Shown here: positions 39,988 through 49,324 of the stretch, in pieces
Position numbering within the stretch: the stretch's first letter is position 1
How the letters are laid out: every line of letters starts with the position of its first letter
Origin: CAZMGB01 sp964565775
GTDB lineage: Bacteria; Chloroflexota; Dehalococcoidia; DSTF01; JALHUB01
Assembly (NCBI GenBank): GCA_964565775.1
Contig: CAZMGB010000002.1
Location: forward strand, 1-64,000
Direction: 5' to 3'
Length of the DNA stretch: 64,000 nucleotides
Notes under the pieces: model-generated
What the model was told of the DNA's origin: nothing
Database searches by the model: none
Seen by the model: only the letters and a program-made list of their open reading frames with translations
Position numbers and translations under genes: made by a program

Positions 39988-42900
39988 ATGTTCACACATC
40001 TCCACCTGCACAGCGAGTACAGCCTCCTCGACGGCCTCTCTCGCATCCCTCAGCTCATGGAGCGGGCGCGGGAGCTGGGCCAGGAGGCGATGGCCATCAC
40101 CGACCACGGCGTCCTCTACGGCGTCGTCGACTTCTACAAGGAGGCGAAGGCGGCCGGCGTCAAGCCCATCATCGGCATCGAGGCCTACGTTGCCCCCGGA
40201 TCGCGCCACTCGCGCGAAGCGGCCGATAAGCATGCTCGTCACCTCACCCTGCTCAGCCGCAACCACCAGGGATACCGCAACCTCCTGACGCTCGTCACGA
40301 AGGCGAACCTGGAGGGCTTCTACTACAAGCCGCGCATGGACAGGGAGCTCTTGCAGCAGTACGGCGAGGGCATCATCGCCCTCTCCGGCTGCAGCTCCGG
40401 CGAGATGCACCGGCTGCTGATGGACGGGCGCGTCGAGGACGCCAGGGCCGCGGCCCGCTTCTACGATGAGGTCTTCGACGCCTTCTACCTCGAGCTCCAG
40501 GAGCACAACCTGCCCGAGGTCACCGAGGTCAATCGGAAGCTGGTGGAGCTATCGCGGGAGACGGGCATCCCCCTCGTCGCGACCAACGACTGTCACTATG
40601 TCTACCGCGACGACGCCCCGATTCAAGATGTCCTCCTCTGCATCGGCACGGGCACGTCGGTAAACGACGAGAAGCGCCTGAAGATGAACGACGACTCCTA
40701 CTACGTGAAGTCGGAGGAGGAGATGCGGGAGCTCTTCGGGCAGGAGGTGCCGGAGGCCATCGACAACTCCTGGCGCGTCGCCGAGATGTGCGACCTCGAC
40801 CTGGAGTTCGGGCGCCTTCACCTGCCGGAGGCCGATGTGCCGGCGGGCGTCTCGCCGGACGAGCACCTGGCGCAGCTCTGTCGAGAGAGCCTGGCCCGCC
40901 GCTACCCGCTGGGCTCGGAGGAGGCGAGCCGCCGTCTAGAATACGAGCTGTCGGTAGTGCGGGAGACGGGCTTCGCCGGCTACATCCTTGTGGTGAACGA
41001 CTTCGCCCGCTTCGCCCGCAGCCGCCAGATCGCCATGGCCGTGCGCGGCAGCGCCGCCGCCAGCATCATCCTCTACTGCCTCGGCATTACCGACATCGAC
41101 CCCCTGGCTCACCGCCTCGTCTTCGAGCGCTTCTTGAACGTCGAGCGGCGCGAGCTGCCGGACATCGACCTCGACTTCGCTGACGAACGCCGCGACGAGG
41201 TGATCCGCTACGTCGCAGACAAGTACGGCCACGACCGGGTAGCCCAGATCATCACCTTCGGCACCATGGGCGCGAAGGCTGTCATCCGCGACGTCGGCCG
41301 GGCGCTGGGCCTCCCCTACGCGGAGGGCGACCGCGTCGCCCGCCTCATCCCCGGCGCCCTCCACATGACCATCGACCGCGCGCTGTCCGAGAACGCGGAG
41401 CTGCGCTCGCTCTACGACATGGACGAGCAGGTGCAACGGCTGGTGGACACCGCCAAGCGCCTGGAGGGCATCGCCCGCCACGCCAGCACCCACGCGGCCG
41501 GCGTCGTCATCTCACGCGACCCCCTGGTCGAGCACGTCCCTCTCCAGAAAGCGAGCCGCTCCGGCCGGGGTCGCGGCTCGCTCGAGGCGGCGAATGCGAC
41601 CGAGTCGCCGGACGCAAACGGAGGCGCGCGCGGCGGCGAGGGCGACATCTTGATGACCCAGTTCGCTATGGACCAGGTGGCCGAAATCGGCCTGCTGAAG
41701 ATGGACTTCCTGGGCCTGGCGAACCTCACTATCCTCGGCCGCGCCGTCGAGATCATCCGCGACAGCCGCGGCGTCGAGATCGATCTCCACGACCTGCCCG
41801 ACGGCGACGCCGAGACCTACGAGATGCTGTCGGCTGGCGAGACGTTCGGAGTCTTCCAACTGGAGAGCGCGGGCATGCGCCGCCATATCCAGGAGCTAAG
41901 GCCGACGTCCATCGGCGACCTGGCGGCCATGGTCGCCCTCTACCGTCCCGGCCCCATGCAGCACATCCCCACCTACTGCCGGGCCAAGCATGGGCTGGAG
42001 AAGATCCAGTACCCTCACGCCGACCTGGCCGACATCCTCGACGAGACGTACGGCGTTATCGTCTACCAGGACCAGGTGCTGCTCATCGCCCAGAAGTTCG
42101 CCGGCTATACCCTGGGCGAGGCCGACGTCATGCGTAAGGCGATGGGCAAGAAGATACCGGTGGTCATGGCCGCCGAGCGGGAGCGCTTTCTGGCGGGCGC
42201 CGCCGCCAAGGGATATAGAGAAGATGACGCCCTCCAGATATTCGACCTCATCGAGCCCTTCGCGGGCTACGCCTTCAACAAGGCACACGCCGTTTCCTAC
42301 GGCATCATCGCCTACCAGACCGCCTACCTGAAAGCGCACTACGCCGCCGAGTACATGACGGCGGTGCTGACTCTCGCCTCGCACCACCCGGCGGGGGCGC
42401 ACGAGCGCATCGCCGCCGCCGTCGCCGAGTGCGTCCGACTGGACATCCCCGTCCTTCCACCAGACGTGAACAAGAGCGGCGCCACCTTCTCTCTGGAGCA
42501 GACGGACGACGACTCGACTGAGCCTTCGGGCCGAGCCTCAGGCCGAGGGCTCGCCGAAGTCGGCCGTCGGGCCATTCGCTTCGGCCTGGCGCTGATCAAG
42601 AACGTCGGCAGCGGCGCCGCCGAGAGCATCGTCGCCGCCAGGGATGAGCCCCAGGGGGACGACGGCCGGCGGCGCGGTGAGTTCGCCACCATCGAAGACT
42701 TCTGCCGCCGCGCCAACCCGCGCAGCCTCAACAAGCGGGCGCTGGAGAGCCTGGTGAAGGCCGGCGCCCTCGACGGGCTGGGCGGACGCGGCACGCTGCT
42801 CGCGAACGTGGACCGCATCCTCTCGCTGGCCCAGCGGGAGCAGCGGCTGCGCGAGTCGGGCCAGTCCACCATGTTCGACATGTTCGGCCAAAGCGTCTCG

Positions 42901-43788
42901 ACGCCGATGCCTGGCCTCGAACTGGAGCCGGCGGAGGTGTCCGGCTCCGAGATGCTGGCCTGGGAGAAGGAGCTTCTCGGCGTCTACGTCTCGGAGCACC
43001 CGTTCCGGAGCGCCGCCGCCGTCCTCTCGCAGCACGTCACCGCCATGTGCAGCGAGGTCACGGGGGAGATGAGCGGCCGCGAGGTGGTGCTGGCGGGGCT
43101 TGTCAACCACATCCGTCAGCTCTTCACGCGGGACGGCCGCTCATTCATTGCGGTGGAGCTGGAGGACCTGTCGGGGACGGTGGAGGTCACTGTCTGGCCG
43201 GACGTCCTGGAGCAGACGCCGGACCTCTGGGCCCAGGGAAACATCGTTCTGGCGCTGGTGCGCGTGCGAGAGCGCGGCGACCGCCTCCAGTGCAGCGTCC
43301 AGCGGGCCTCTCTCTATCAGGGGGCGGGCGTCAGCGCCGACGCGTTTGTCATTCCCGAATGGCTGCGTCAGGGGGCGACGTCATCGGGGCCGGCCACCAG
43401 CGCGATGCGCACCACCGGCACCGCCCCTCGCGCTGACCACACCGTCACCCCGACCCCGCGGCCGACTTCGGCGAGCCCTCGGCCTGAGGCTCGGCCCGAA
43501 GGCTCAGCCGAGCCGCCGGCCCCCTCAGCGCCACCGCAACGACTTCACATCAGCCTGCGCGAGACGGACGACGAGTCGGAAGACCTGGAGCGGCTCTCGG
43601 CGGTGATGGCGGCGCTGGCCGACTTCCCCGGCGACGATGAGATGCGCCTGGTGGTGCGGACGCGCGACGGGGAGGAGGTGCCGATGGCGCTGCCCTCGGC
43701 GCGCGCCTGTCCGGAGCTGCGGGACCGGCTGGCGTCCCTTCTCGGCGAGCCGGGCGACGTGCGGCTGGAAGATCGAGTCCCCGCCTAG
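39988..43788 (+). CDS. dnaE: DNA polymerase III alpha subunit
   Basis: Replicative polymerase, 1266 aa from ATG 39988 (MFTHLHLHSEYSLLDGLSRI). The PHP domain with HLHSEYS spans about 1-270. The C-family palm has PDIDLDFADERRDEVI (catalytic Asp near 393-395), VRGSAAASIILYCLGITDIDPL, FQLESAGMRRHIQELRP and YQDQVLLIAQKFAGYTLGEADVMRKAMGKK. The tau-binding/HhH and OB regions end the protein. Three in-frame insertions encoded by palindromic repeats (near residues 521-532, 842-859 and 1158-1175) make it longer than close relatives would be. It is divergent from the riboswitch B operon. Confidence 0.96.
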   Translation: MFTHLHLHSEYSLLDGLSRIPQLMERARELGQEAMAITDHGVLYGVVDFYKEAKAAGVKPIIGIEAYVAPGSRHSREAADKHARHLTLLSRNHQGYRNLLTLVTKANLEGFYYKPRMDRELLQQYGEGIIALSGCSSGEMHRLLMDGRVEDARAAARFYDEVFDAFYLELQEHNLPEVTEVNRKLVELSRETGIPLVATNDCHYVYRDDAPIQDVLLCIGTGTSVNDEKRLKMNDDSYYVKSEEEMRELFGQEVPEAIDNSWRVAEMCDLDLEFGRLHLPEADVPAGVSPDEHLAQLCRESLARRYPLGSEEASRRLEYELSVVRETGFAGYILVVNDFARFARSRQIAMAVRGSAAASIILYCLGITDIDPLAHRLVFERFLNVERRELPDIDLDFADERRDEVIRYVADKYGHDRVAQIITFGTMGAKAVIRDVGRALGLPYAEGDRVARLIPGALHMTIDRALSENAELRSLYDMDEQVQRLVDTAKRLEGIARHASTHAAGVVISRDPLVEHVPLQKASRSGRGRGSLEAANATESPDANGGARGGEGDILMTQFAMDQVAEIGLLKMDFLGLANLTILGRAVEIIRDSRGVEIDLHDLPDGDAETYEMLSAGETFGVFQLESAGMRRHIQELRPTSIGDLAAMVALYRPGPMQHIPTYCRAKHGLEKIQYPHADLADILDETYGVIVYQDQVLLIAQKFAGYTLGEADVMRKAMGKKIPVVMAAERERFLAGAAAKGYREDDALQIFDLIEPFAGYAFNKAHAVSYGIIAYQTAYLKAHYAAEYMTAVLTLASHHPAGAHERIAAAVAECVRLDIPVLPPDVNKSGATFSLEQTDDDSTEPSGRASGRGLAEVGRRAIRFGLALIKNVGSGAAESIVAARDEPQGDDGRRRGEFATIEDFCRRANPRSLNKRALESLVKAGALDGLGGRGTLLANVDRILSLAQREQRLRESGQSTMFDMFGQSVSTPMPGLELEPAEVSGSEMLAWEKELLGVYVSEHPFRSAAAVLSQHVTAMCSEVTGEMSGREVVLAGLVNHIRQLFTRDGRSFIAVELEDLSGTVEVTVWPDVLEQTPDLWAQGNIVLALVRVRERGDRLQCSVQRASLYQGAGVSADAFVIPEWLRQGATSSGPATSAMRTTGTAPRADHTVTPTPRPTSASPRPEARPEGSAEPPAPSAPPQRLHISLRETDDESEDLERLSAVMAALADFPGDDEMRLVVRTRDGEEVPMALPSARACPELRDRLASLLGEPGDVRLEDRVPA
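41550..41582 (+). repeat. Palindrome inside dnaE, separate family
   Basis: Perfect 10-bp arms AGCGAGCCGC and GCGGCTCGCT around a 13-nt loop. It encodes part of a non-conserved Arg/Gly/Ala-rich insertion between HVPLQKA and ILMTQFAMDQVAEIGLLKMDFLG, two blocks that are normally close together in DnaE. Confidence 0.6.
42513..42564 (-). repeat. In-gene palindromic element, dnaE copy 1 (inverted)
   Basis: On the minus strand this 52-bp segment matches dnaE copy 2 (43461-43512) at 51 of 52 positions by hand count. It is inserted in dnaE in the opposite orientation, reading TEPSGRASGRGLAEVG, between QTDDDS and RRAIRFGLALIKNVG. Confidence 0.85.
43461..43512 (+). repeat. In-gene palindromic element, dnaE copy 2
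   Basis: A 52-bp element starting GCCGACTTCGGCGAGCCCTC and ending GGCTCAGCCGAG. Its core hairpin pairs CTCGGCCTGAG with CTCAGCCGAG. It is translated as ASPRPEARPEGSAEP, matching the tmk insertion in the same frame. It lies in the variable linker between the OB fold and the C-terminal domain. Confidence 0.85.
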
Positions 43789-44048
43789 AGGTACACGGAA
43801 TTCTCGTTTCTGGCGTCCTGCCAGGCTGTTCAATAGGCGAGGCGCCTTTCGGGGCCATCCGCGGGGTCGTTTGACCCGCGCAAGGCGGTACGGGCGGCCC
43901 TTGCGTATTTCGGCCACATAATGTACAAGACTCCTGGCACCCCTTACGTCCACCAGAACCCGAGGGCCCCGTCCCGACGAGTCCCTGCGGGCTGTCTGGC
44001 TGTTCGGGCAGCGAGCCTTAGCGTCCCAGCCGAGAAGGAGGAATCACC
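43789..44048. other. Gap between dnaE and the SDR gene
   Basis: A 260-nt gap without a gene. It contains a GC-rich hairpin (GCGGGGTC-GTTT-GACCCGC near 43861-43879) that may end the dnaE transcript. AT-rich sequence with TTGCGT/TACAAG boxes at 17-bp spacing near 43900-43930 is a weak promoter candidate for the SDR gene. Confidence 0.4.
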
Positions 44049-44966
44049 GTGGGCGAGAGACTGAAGGGCAAGGTAGCCATCGTCACCGGCGCCGGTCGTG
44101 GCATTGGCCGCGGCGAGGTGCTGGCACTGGCCTCGGAGGGGGCCGCGGTCCTTGTCAACGACCTCGGAGGAGCCTTAGACGGCTCCGGTGGCGAAAAGGG
44201 CCCCGCCGACGAGGTGGTCGACGAGATCAAGAAGATGGGCGGCAAGGCCGCCGCCAACTACAGCAGCGTTGCCGACTTCAACGCCGCCGAGGCGATGATC
44301 AAGCAGGCCATCGATACCTTCGGCCGCTTCGACATCCTCATCAACAACGCCGGCATCCTCCGCGACCGCATGGTCTTCAACATGACGGAGGAGGACTGGG
44401 ACATAGTGATAGCCGTGCACCTGAAGGGCCACTTCAACCTTCTCAAGCACGCCTGCGTCCTCTTCCGCCAGCAGCGGTCGGGCGTCATCGTCAACACCTC
44501 CTCGACGTCCGGTCTCGGCAACATCGGGCAGACGAACTACGCCGCCGCCAAGGAGGGGATCGTCGGGATGACGCGCACGGTGGCGCGGGAGATGGGGCGC
44601 TACGGCGTACGCTGCAACGCCATCCGGCCCGTGGCCGCCACCCGCCTCACCATGAGCGAAGACATGAAGCAGCGCTTCTTGCGCGCCGGCGATGCGGGCA
44701 AGGCCCAGCTCGCCATGATGGAGAAGCAGGTGCCGGAGCAGATCGGCCCCTTCGTGGCCTGGCTCTGCACCGATGAGGCCGCCAACATCAACGGCCGCAA
44801 CTTCCTGGTGCGGGCCGGCCGCATCTCCCTCTACTCGGAGCCCGAGGAGATCGCCGCCGTCGACACCGACAAGCTCTGGACGGTGGACCTCGTATCGGAG
44901 CTGGTGCCGAAGCAGGTGACCGCCAAGCTGGTCAACGAGTGGCCGGCCCAGGCGCCGAAACAGTAG
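44049..44966 (+). CDS. Short-chain dehydrogenase/reductase
   Basis: A 305-aa SDR starting at GTG 44049 (AAGGAGG upstream). The cofactor motif is TGAGRGIG, followed by NDLGGALDGSG as in SDRs of the 17-beta-HSD type 4/peroxisomal multifunctional-enzyme group. NNAG at about 96-99 and the Ser...Tyr-x3-Lys catalytic set (NTSSTSGLGNIGQTNYAAAKEG) are present. The C-terminal extension after NFLVRAGRIS is longer than in minimal SDRs. It is probably an NAD(P)-dependent 3-hydroxyacyl dehydrogenase or alcohol dehydrogenase; the substrate is uncertain. Confidence 0.9.
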   Translation: MGERLKGKVAIVTGAGRGIGRGEVLALASEGAAVLVNDLGGALDGSGGEKGPADEVVDEIKKMGGKAAANYSSVADFNAAEAMIKQAIDTFGRFDILINNAGILRDRMVFNMTEEDWDIVIAVHLKGHFNLLKHACVLFRQQRSGVIVNTSSTSGLGNIGQTNYAAAKEGIVGMTRTVAREMGRYGVRCNAIRPVAATRLTMSEDMKQRFLRAGDAGKAQLAMMEKQVPEQIGPFVAWLCTDEAANINGRNFLVRAGRISLYSEPEEIAAVDTDKLWTVDLVSELVPKQVTAKLVNEWPAQAPKQ

Positions 44967-45044
44967 CGGCCACCGCAGCGCAACCGTAGGTCGGGGCCTT
45001 CAGACCCCCGCCCACGGTGTCATCGACTACACGAGGCCAATCGA

Positions 45045-45100
45045 GAAGGCCAGGCTTATCCTCCAGAAGCGGATGCGCCTCCGGCGCAAGCCTGGCCTTC
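45045..45100. repeat. Third palindrome copy, interrupted
   Basis: GAAGGCCAGGCTT (45045-45057) and AAGCCTGGCCTTC (45088-45100) form the same palindrome as at 30171 and 34070. Here 30 nt containing a small GCGCCTCCGGCGC hairpin separate the arms. It sits about 80 nt after the SDR stop, consistent with a terminator role. The surrounding gap (44967-45262) has no gene. Confidence 0.6.
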
Positions 45101-45262
45101 GATCGTCTGGACGGAGCCGAGCGCGAAGGCTCGCCGGGCGACGCGCTGCTCAGCTTGCAAGGCCATCACCGATAAAGTACACTGAATCCGGTCTGTGAGA
45201 CCTGAGATGGAGGCTCAGCACGAGCCCCTTTTCTGTCTAGAGCACCTGTCGGGCGGGCAGCG

Positions 45263-46249
<987 letters not shown>

Positions 46250-46252
46250 CTG

Positions 46253-46425
46253 GAAGTTGGATGTGAGAGGTGGGAGGAGGGGTGTAGCGGAAGGCTTCAG
46301 CCTTCCAGGGGGGCGTCGGCGTTGAAGGCTGGAAGCAGGATGTGAGATGCGGGATGTGAGGGGTGGGAGGTGGGGTGTAGCGGAAGGCTTCAGCCTTCCA
46401 GGGGAGGGGCGCCCGCGTTGGAGGT
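46253..46425 (+). repeat. Imperfect ~93-bp tandem direct repeat
   Basis: Two copies share a core starting GGGGTGTAGCGGAAGGCTTC and ending CAGCCTTCCAGGGG (46279-46311 and 46372-46404, spacing 93). Each is preceded by GGATGTGAG-GGTGGGAGG variants. Each core carries a GGAAGGCT/AGCCTTCC hairpin. No coding potential is seen. Confidence 0.7.
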
Positions 46426-46462
46426 TGGAGCCCCCCGCCGCCCCCCGGCACCAGGCGCTGAG

Positions 46463-47365
46463 ATGGGATCAGACGCGGTAGAGTCGCCCCCTATTCCACC
46501 GGAACTGCTACAGAAGATCCGGCGCATCGAGATCCGCGCCCGCCGCCTCGTCGACCACCTGTTCTCGGGCGAGTACCACAGCGTCTTTCGCGGCCGCGGC
46601 CTCGAATTCTCCGAGGTGCGCGAATATCAGCCCGGCGACGATGTCCGCATCATCGACTGGAACGTCACGGCCCGCATGGGCACGCCCTACGTCAAGAAGT
46701 TCGTGGAGGAGCGCGAGCTAACGGTGCTCCTGGCGGTCGACGTCAGCGCCTCCGAAAGCTTCGGCACCACGTCCCAAACGAAGGCCGAGGTCGCGGTGGA
46801 GATCGCGGCCCTCCTCGCTCTCGCCGCCGTCCGCAACAACGACAGGGTGGGGCTCATCGCCTTCTCAGACCAGATCGAGAGGTTCGTGCCGCCGCAGAAG
46901 GGCAGCCAGTACGTCCTGCGCCTGATCCGCGAGCTCCTCTACCTGCGCCCCGAACATCGCGCCACCGATATCGCGTCGGCCGTCCAGTTCCTGAGCCGCA
47001 TCGCCCGCCGTCGCAGCGTAGTCTTCCTCATCTCCGACTTCTTCGCCGGCGACTATGAGGCGGCCCTGCGCGTAGCGGCCCGGCGCCACGACATCATCGC
47101 CCTTGCCCTCACCGACCCGCGGGAGGCGGGGCTGGCGCCGGCAGGCCTGGTCGAGCTGGCGGACGCCGAGACCGGCGAGCGCCTGCTCATCGACAGCGAC
47201 GACCCGTCGGTGCGAGAGCACTACGCCTCGGCGGCGCGACACCAGCAGGAAGAGCGGCACCGGCTCCTGGGCTCCCTCGGCGTCGATGAGGTGGGCATCC
47301 GCACCGACCGCTCCTTCGTGGAACCGCTGATGAGCTTCTTCCGCGCCCGCAGTCAAAGGCGCTAG
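46463..47365 (+). CDS. DUF58 domain protein, first module
   Basis: A 300-aa DUF58 protein from ATG 46463. The DUF58 signature GRGLEFSEVREYQPGDDVRIIDWNVTARMGTPYVKKFVEERELTVLLAVDVSASESFG includes a VWA-like start with a MIDAS-type DxSxS. The family binds MoxR and VWA partners. The frame is open upstream but only this ATG fits family starts. Four nt separate it from the BatD-like gene. Confidence 0.92.
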   Translation: MGSDAVESPPIPPELLQKIRRIEIRARRLVDHLFSGEYHSVFRGRGLEFSEVREYQPGDDVRIIDWNVTARMGTPYVKKFVEERELTVLLAVDVSASESFGTTSQTKAEVAVEIAALLALAAVRNNDRVGLIAFSDQIERFVPPQKGSQYVLRLIRELLYLRPEHRATDIASAVQFLSRIARRRSVVFLISDFFAGDYEAALRVAARRHDIIALALTDPREAGLAPAGLVELADAETGERLLIDSDDPSVREHYASAARHQQEERHRLLGSLGVDEVGIRTDRSFVEPLMSFFRARSQRR

Positions 47366-47368
47366 CAG

Positions 47369-48361
47369 ATGTTCCGCCTCCTCTTTCTGCTCGCGGCCAC
47401 AGGCGCCCTCGTCCTGGCTCTCTCCGGCGGGATGCGCGGGAGCGTGCGGGCGGATCAGTCAGGGCAGGGACCCGTCGTCGTCACCGCCAGCGCCGACCGC
47501 GACCGCGTGACGGTGGGCGACCGGATCACCCTCACGCTGACAGTCGAGCACGACGCCGGCGTGGAGGTGGCGCTTCCAGACGACCCGGCCGCCTTCGGCG
47601 GGTTCGATGTGCTGGAGGTGCAACCGCCCGAGGAGCGAAGCCTGGGCGACGGTCGCTCCCAGGTGCGGGCCACGTACGTCATCGCCGCCTTCGCCACCGG
47701 CAGTTTGACGGTTCCGCCCCTGGAGGTCACCTATCGAGATGACGCCGGCCTCGCTCGCGCCGCCGCCAGCCCGCCTATGACCATCGCCGTCGAGAGCGTG
47801 CTGCCGCCCGGCGAGACGCCGCAGGACATCCGCGACCTAAAGCCGCAGCTAACGGTGCCCGGCGGCCTGCCGGCCTACGTCCGGCCCGCCTTCGGCGCGG
47901 CGGCATCGCTGATCGTCCTCATCGCCGGCCTGCTCCTGATCAGGAGCCCGCTGCTGCGACGCCGCACCGCCCCGACGACGACGCCACCTCTGCCCGAGGA
48001 CGTCGCTCGCAGCGAGCTCGACCGCATCGCCGGGCTCGGTCTGCCCGGCCGCGGCGAGCACAAGACCTACTACCGGCTCATCGGCGCCTCCATACGGCGC
48101 TACCTGACGGACCGCTACGGCTTCCCGGCCTTCGCCATGAGCACAGCAGAGCTGGAGACGCAGATGATAGGGCGGGGCGTCGGGCGCTGGCAGGCACGGT
48201 TGGTGACCGGCCTTCTCGCCCAATGCGACAGCGTCCGCTACGCGCAGTACGTCCCCGCCCCCGCCCGCGCCGAAGGCGACCTGACCGCCGCCTATGAGAT
48301 CGTCGAGCTGACGCGCACTTCAGCGGCGGCGGAGCCCCTGGAGCCGGGGGCGACGCCATGA
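47369..48361 (+). CDS. BatD-like membrane protein
   Basis: A 330-aa protein with a signal peptide or N-terminal anchor (about 4-28), a beta-sandwich region (VVVTASADRDRVTVGDRITLTLTVEHDAGVEVALPD ... GSLTVPPLEVTYRDDAG), one transmembrane helix (about 175-195), and a cytoplasmic helical tail (YYRLIGASIRRYLTDRYGFPAFAMSTAELE). This is the layout of BatD/DUF4381-type proteins in Bat operons. It overlaps the next ATG by 4 nt. Confidence 0.82.
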   Translation: MFRLLFLLAATGALVLALSGGMRGSVRADQSGQGPVVVTASADRDRVTVGDRITLTLTVEHDAGVEVALPDDPAAFGGFDVLEVQPPEERSLGDGRSQVRATYVIAAFATGSLTVPPLEVTYRDDAGLARAAASPPMTIAVESVLPPGETPQDIRDLKPQLTVPGGLPAYVRPAFGAAASLIVLIAGLLLIRSPLLRRRTAPTTTPPLPEDVARSELDRIAGLGLPGRGEHKTYYRLIGASIRRYLTDRYGFPAFAMSTAELETQMIGRGVGRWQARLVTGLLAQCDSVRYAQYVPAPARAEGDLTAAYEIVELTRTSAAAEPLEPGATP

Positions 48362-49317
48362 ACATAGAATTCGAGAACCCTCAGTTCCTGCTTCTCTTGC
48401 TGCTGGTGCCCCCGCTCCTCCTCTGGCGGGGGATGGGCCGGCCCACCGAAGGCAGCCTCGGCTTCGGCAGCGTCTCCCTGCTCCGGCATCTGGCGCCGAC
48501 CTGGCGGGTACGCTTCCGGCCCGCCCTCGTGCCTCTGCGAGCCCTCGCCCTGGTGCTCCTCGTGCTCGCGCTCGCCCGGCCCCAGTCGGGCCACGCGGAA
48601 GCGCTGGTGCCGGCCGAAGGGATCGATATCGTCCTGGCCCTCGATACGTCGAGCAGCATGAGCCAGACCACCCTGGGCGAACGGACGCGGCTCGACGTGG
48701 CGAGGTCGGTGCTGGCCGACTTCGTGCGCGGACGCGAGAACGACCGGCTGGGGCTGGTGGTGTTTCGCAGCCAGAGCCTGGTGGTGAGCCCCCTGACCCT
48801 CGACTATCAAGCTCTCGGGGCGCTGGTGAAAGACGCCGACGGCGGCGCGCTCCCGGACGGCACCGCTATCGGCCTGGCCGTGGCCGACTCTCTGAACCTG
48901 CTGCGGGACTCGCGAGCGCGCAGCCGTATCGTCATCCTTCTCACCGACGGCGAGAACAATCAGTTCGAAGTGGAGCCCCTCGCGGCGGCCCGCATCGCCG
49001 AGGCGCTCAAGGTACGCATCTACACCGTCGGCGTCGTCGATCTGCCCGAGGGCAGGCCGGTGCCGTCGCAGCTAGACGTTGACGAGAGCGCCCTCGAGAA
49101 GATGGCCGAGGTGACGGGCGGCAGCTACTACCGCGCCAGCAGCCCCGAGACCCTGGCCCAGATCTACGACGAGATCGGCCGCCTCGAGAAGTCACGGGTG
49201 GGGCAGAAGCACTTCGCCGCCTTCGACGAGCGGGCGGCCTACTTCCTGGTGCCGGGCCTCGCCCTGCTGGCCCTGGAGGTGCTCCTCGCCAGCACCGTCT
49301 TTCGTCGCATACCGTGA
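48358..49317 (+). CDS. VWA domain membrane protein (BatA-like)
   Basis: A 319-aa protein with two N-terminal helices, a VWA domain whose MIDAS is LDTSSSMS (D96, S98, S100), and a C-terminal transmembrane helix. This is the BatA arrangement. It probably forms a complex with the VWA-TPR protein next to it and the MoxR ATPase. It begins with ATGA overlap to the BatD-like gene and ends 7 nt before the next gene. Confidence 0.88.
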   Translation: MNIEFENPQFLLLLLLVPPLLLWRGMGRPTEGSLGFGSVSLLRHLAPTWRVRFRPALVPLRALALVLLVLALARPQSGHAEALVPAEGIDIVLALDTSSSMSQTTLGERTRLDVARSVLADFVRGRENDRLGLVVFRSQSLVVSPLTLDYQALGALVKDADGGALPDGTAIGLAVADSLNLLRDSRARSRIVILLTDGENNQFEVEPLAAARIAEALKVRIYTVGVVDLPEGRPVPSQLDVDESALEKMAEVTGGSYYRASSPETLAQIYDEIGRLEKSRVGQKHFAAFDERAAYFLVPGLALLALEVLLASTVFRRIP

Positions 49318-49324
49318 GGAGGCC

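Noticed and set aside
44967..45262. Possible third riboswitch between the SDR and MoxR genes
   Set aside because: The structure there is accounted for by the interrupted GAAGGCCAGGC palindrome; no known aptamer core was seen.
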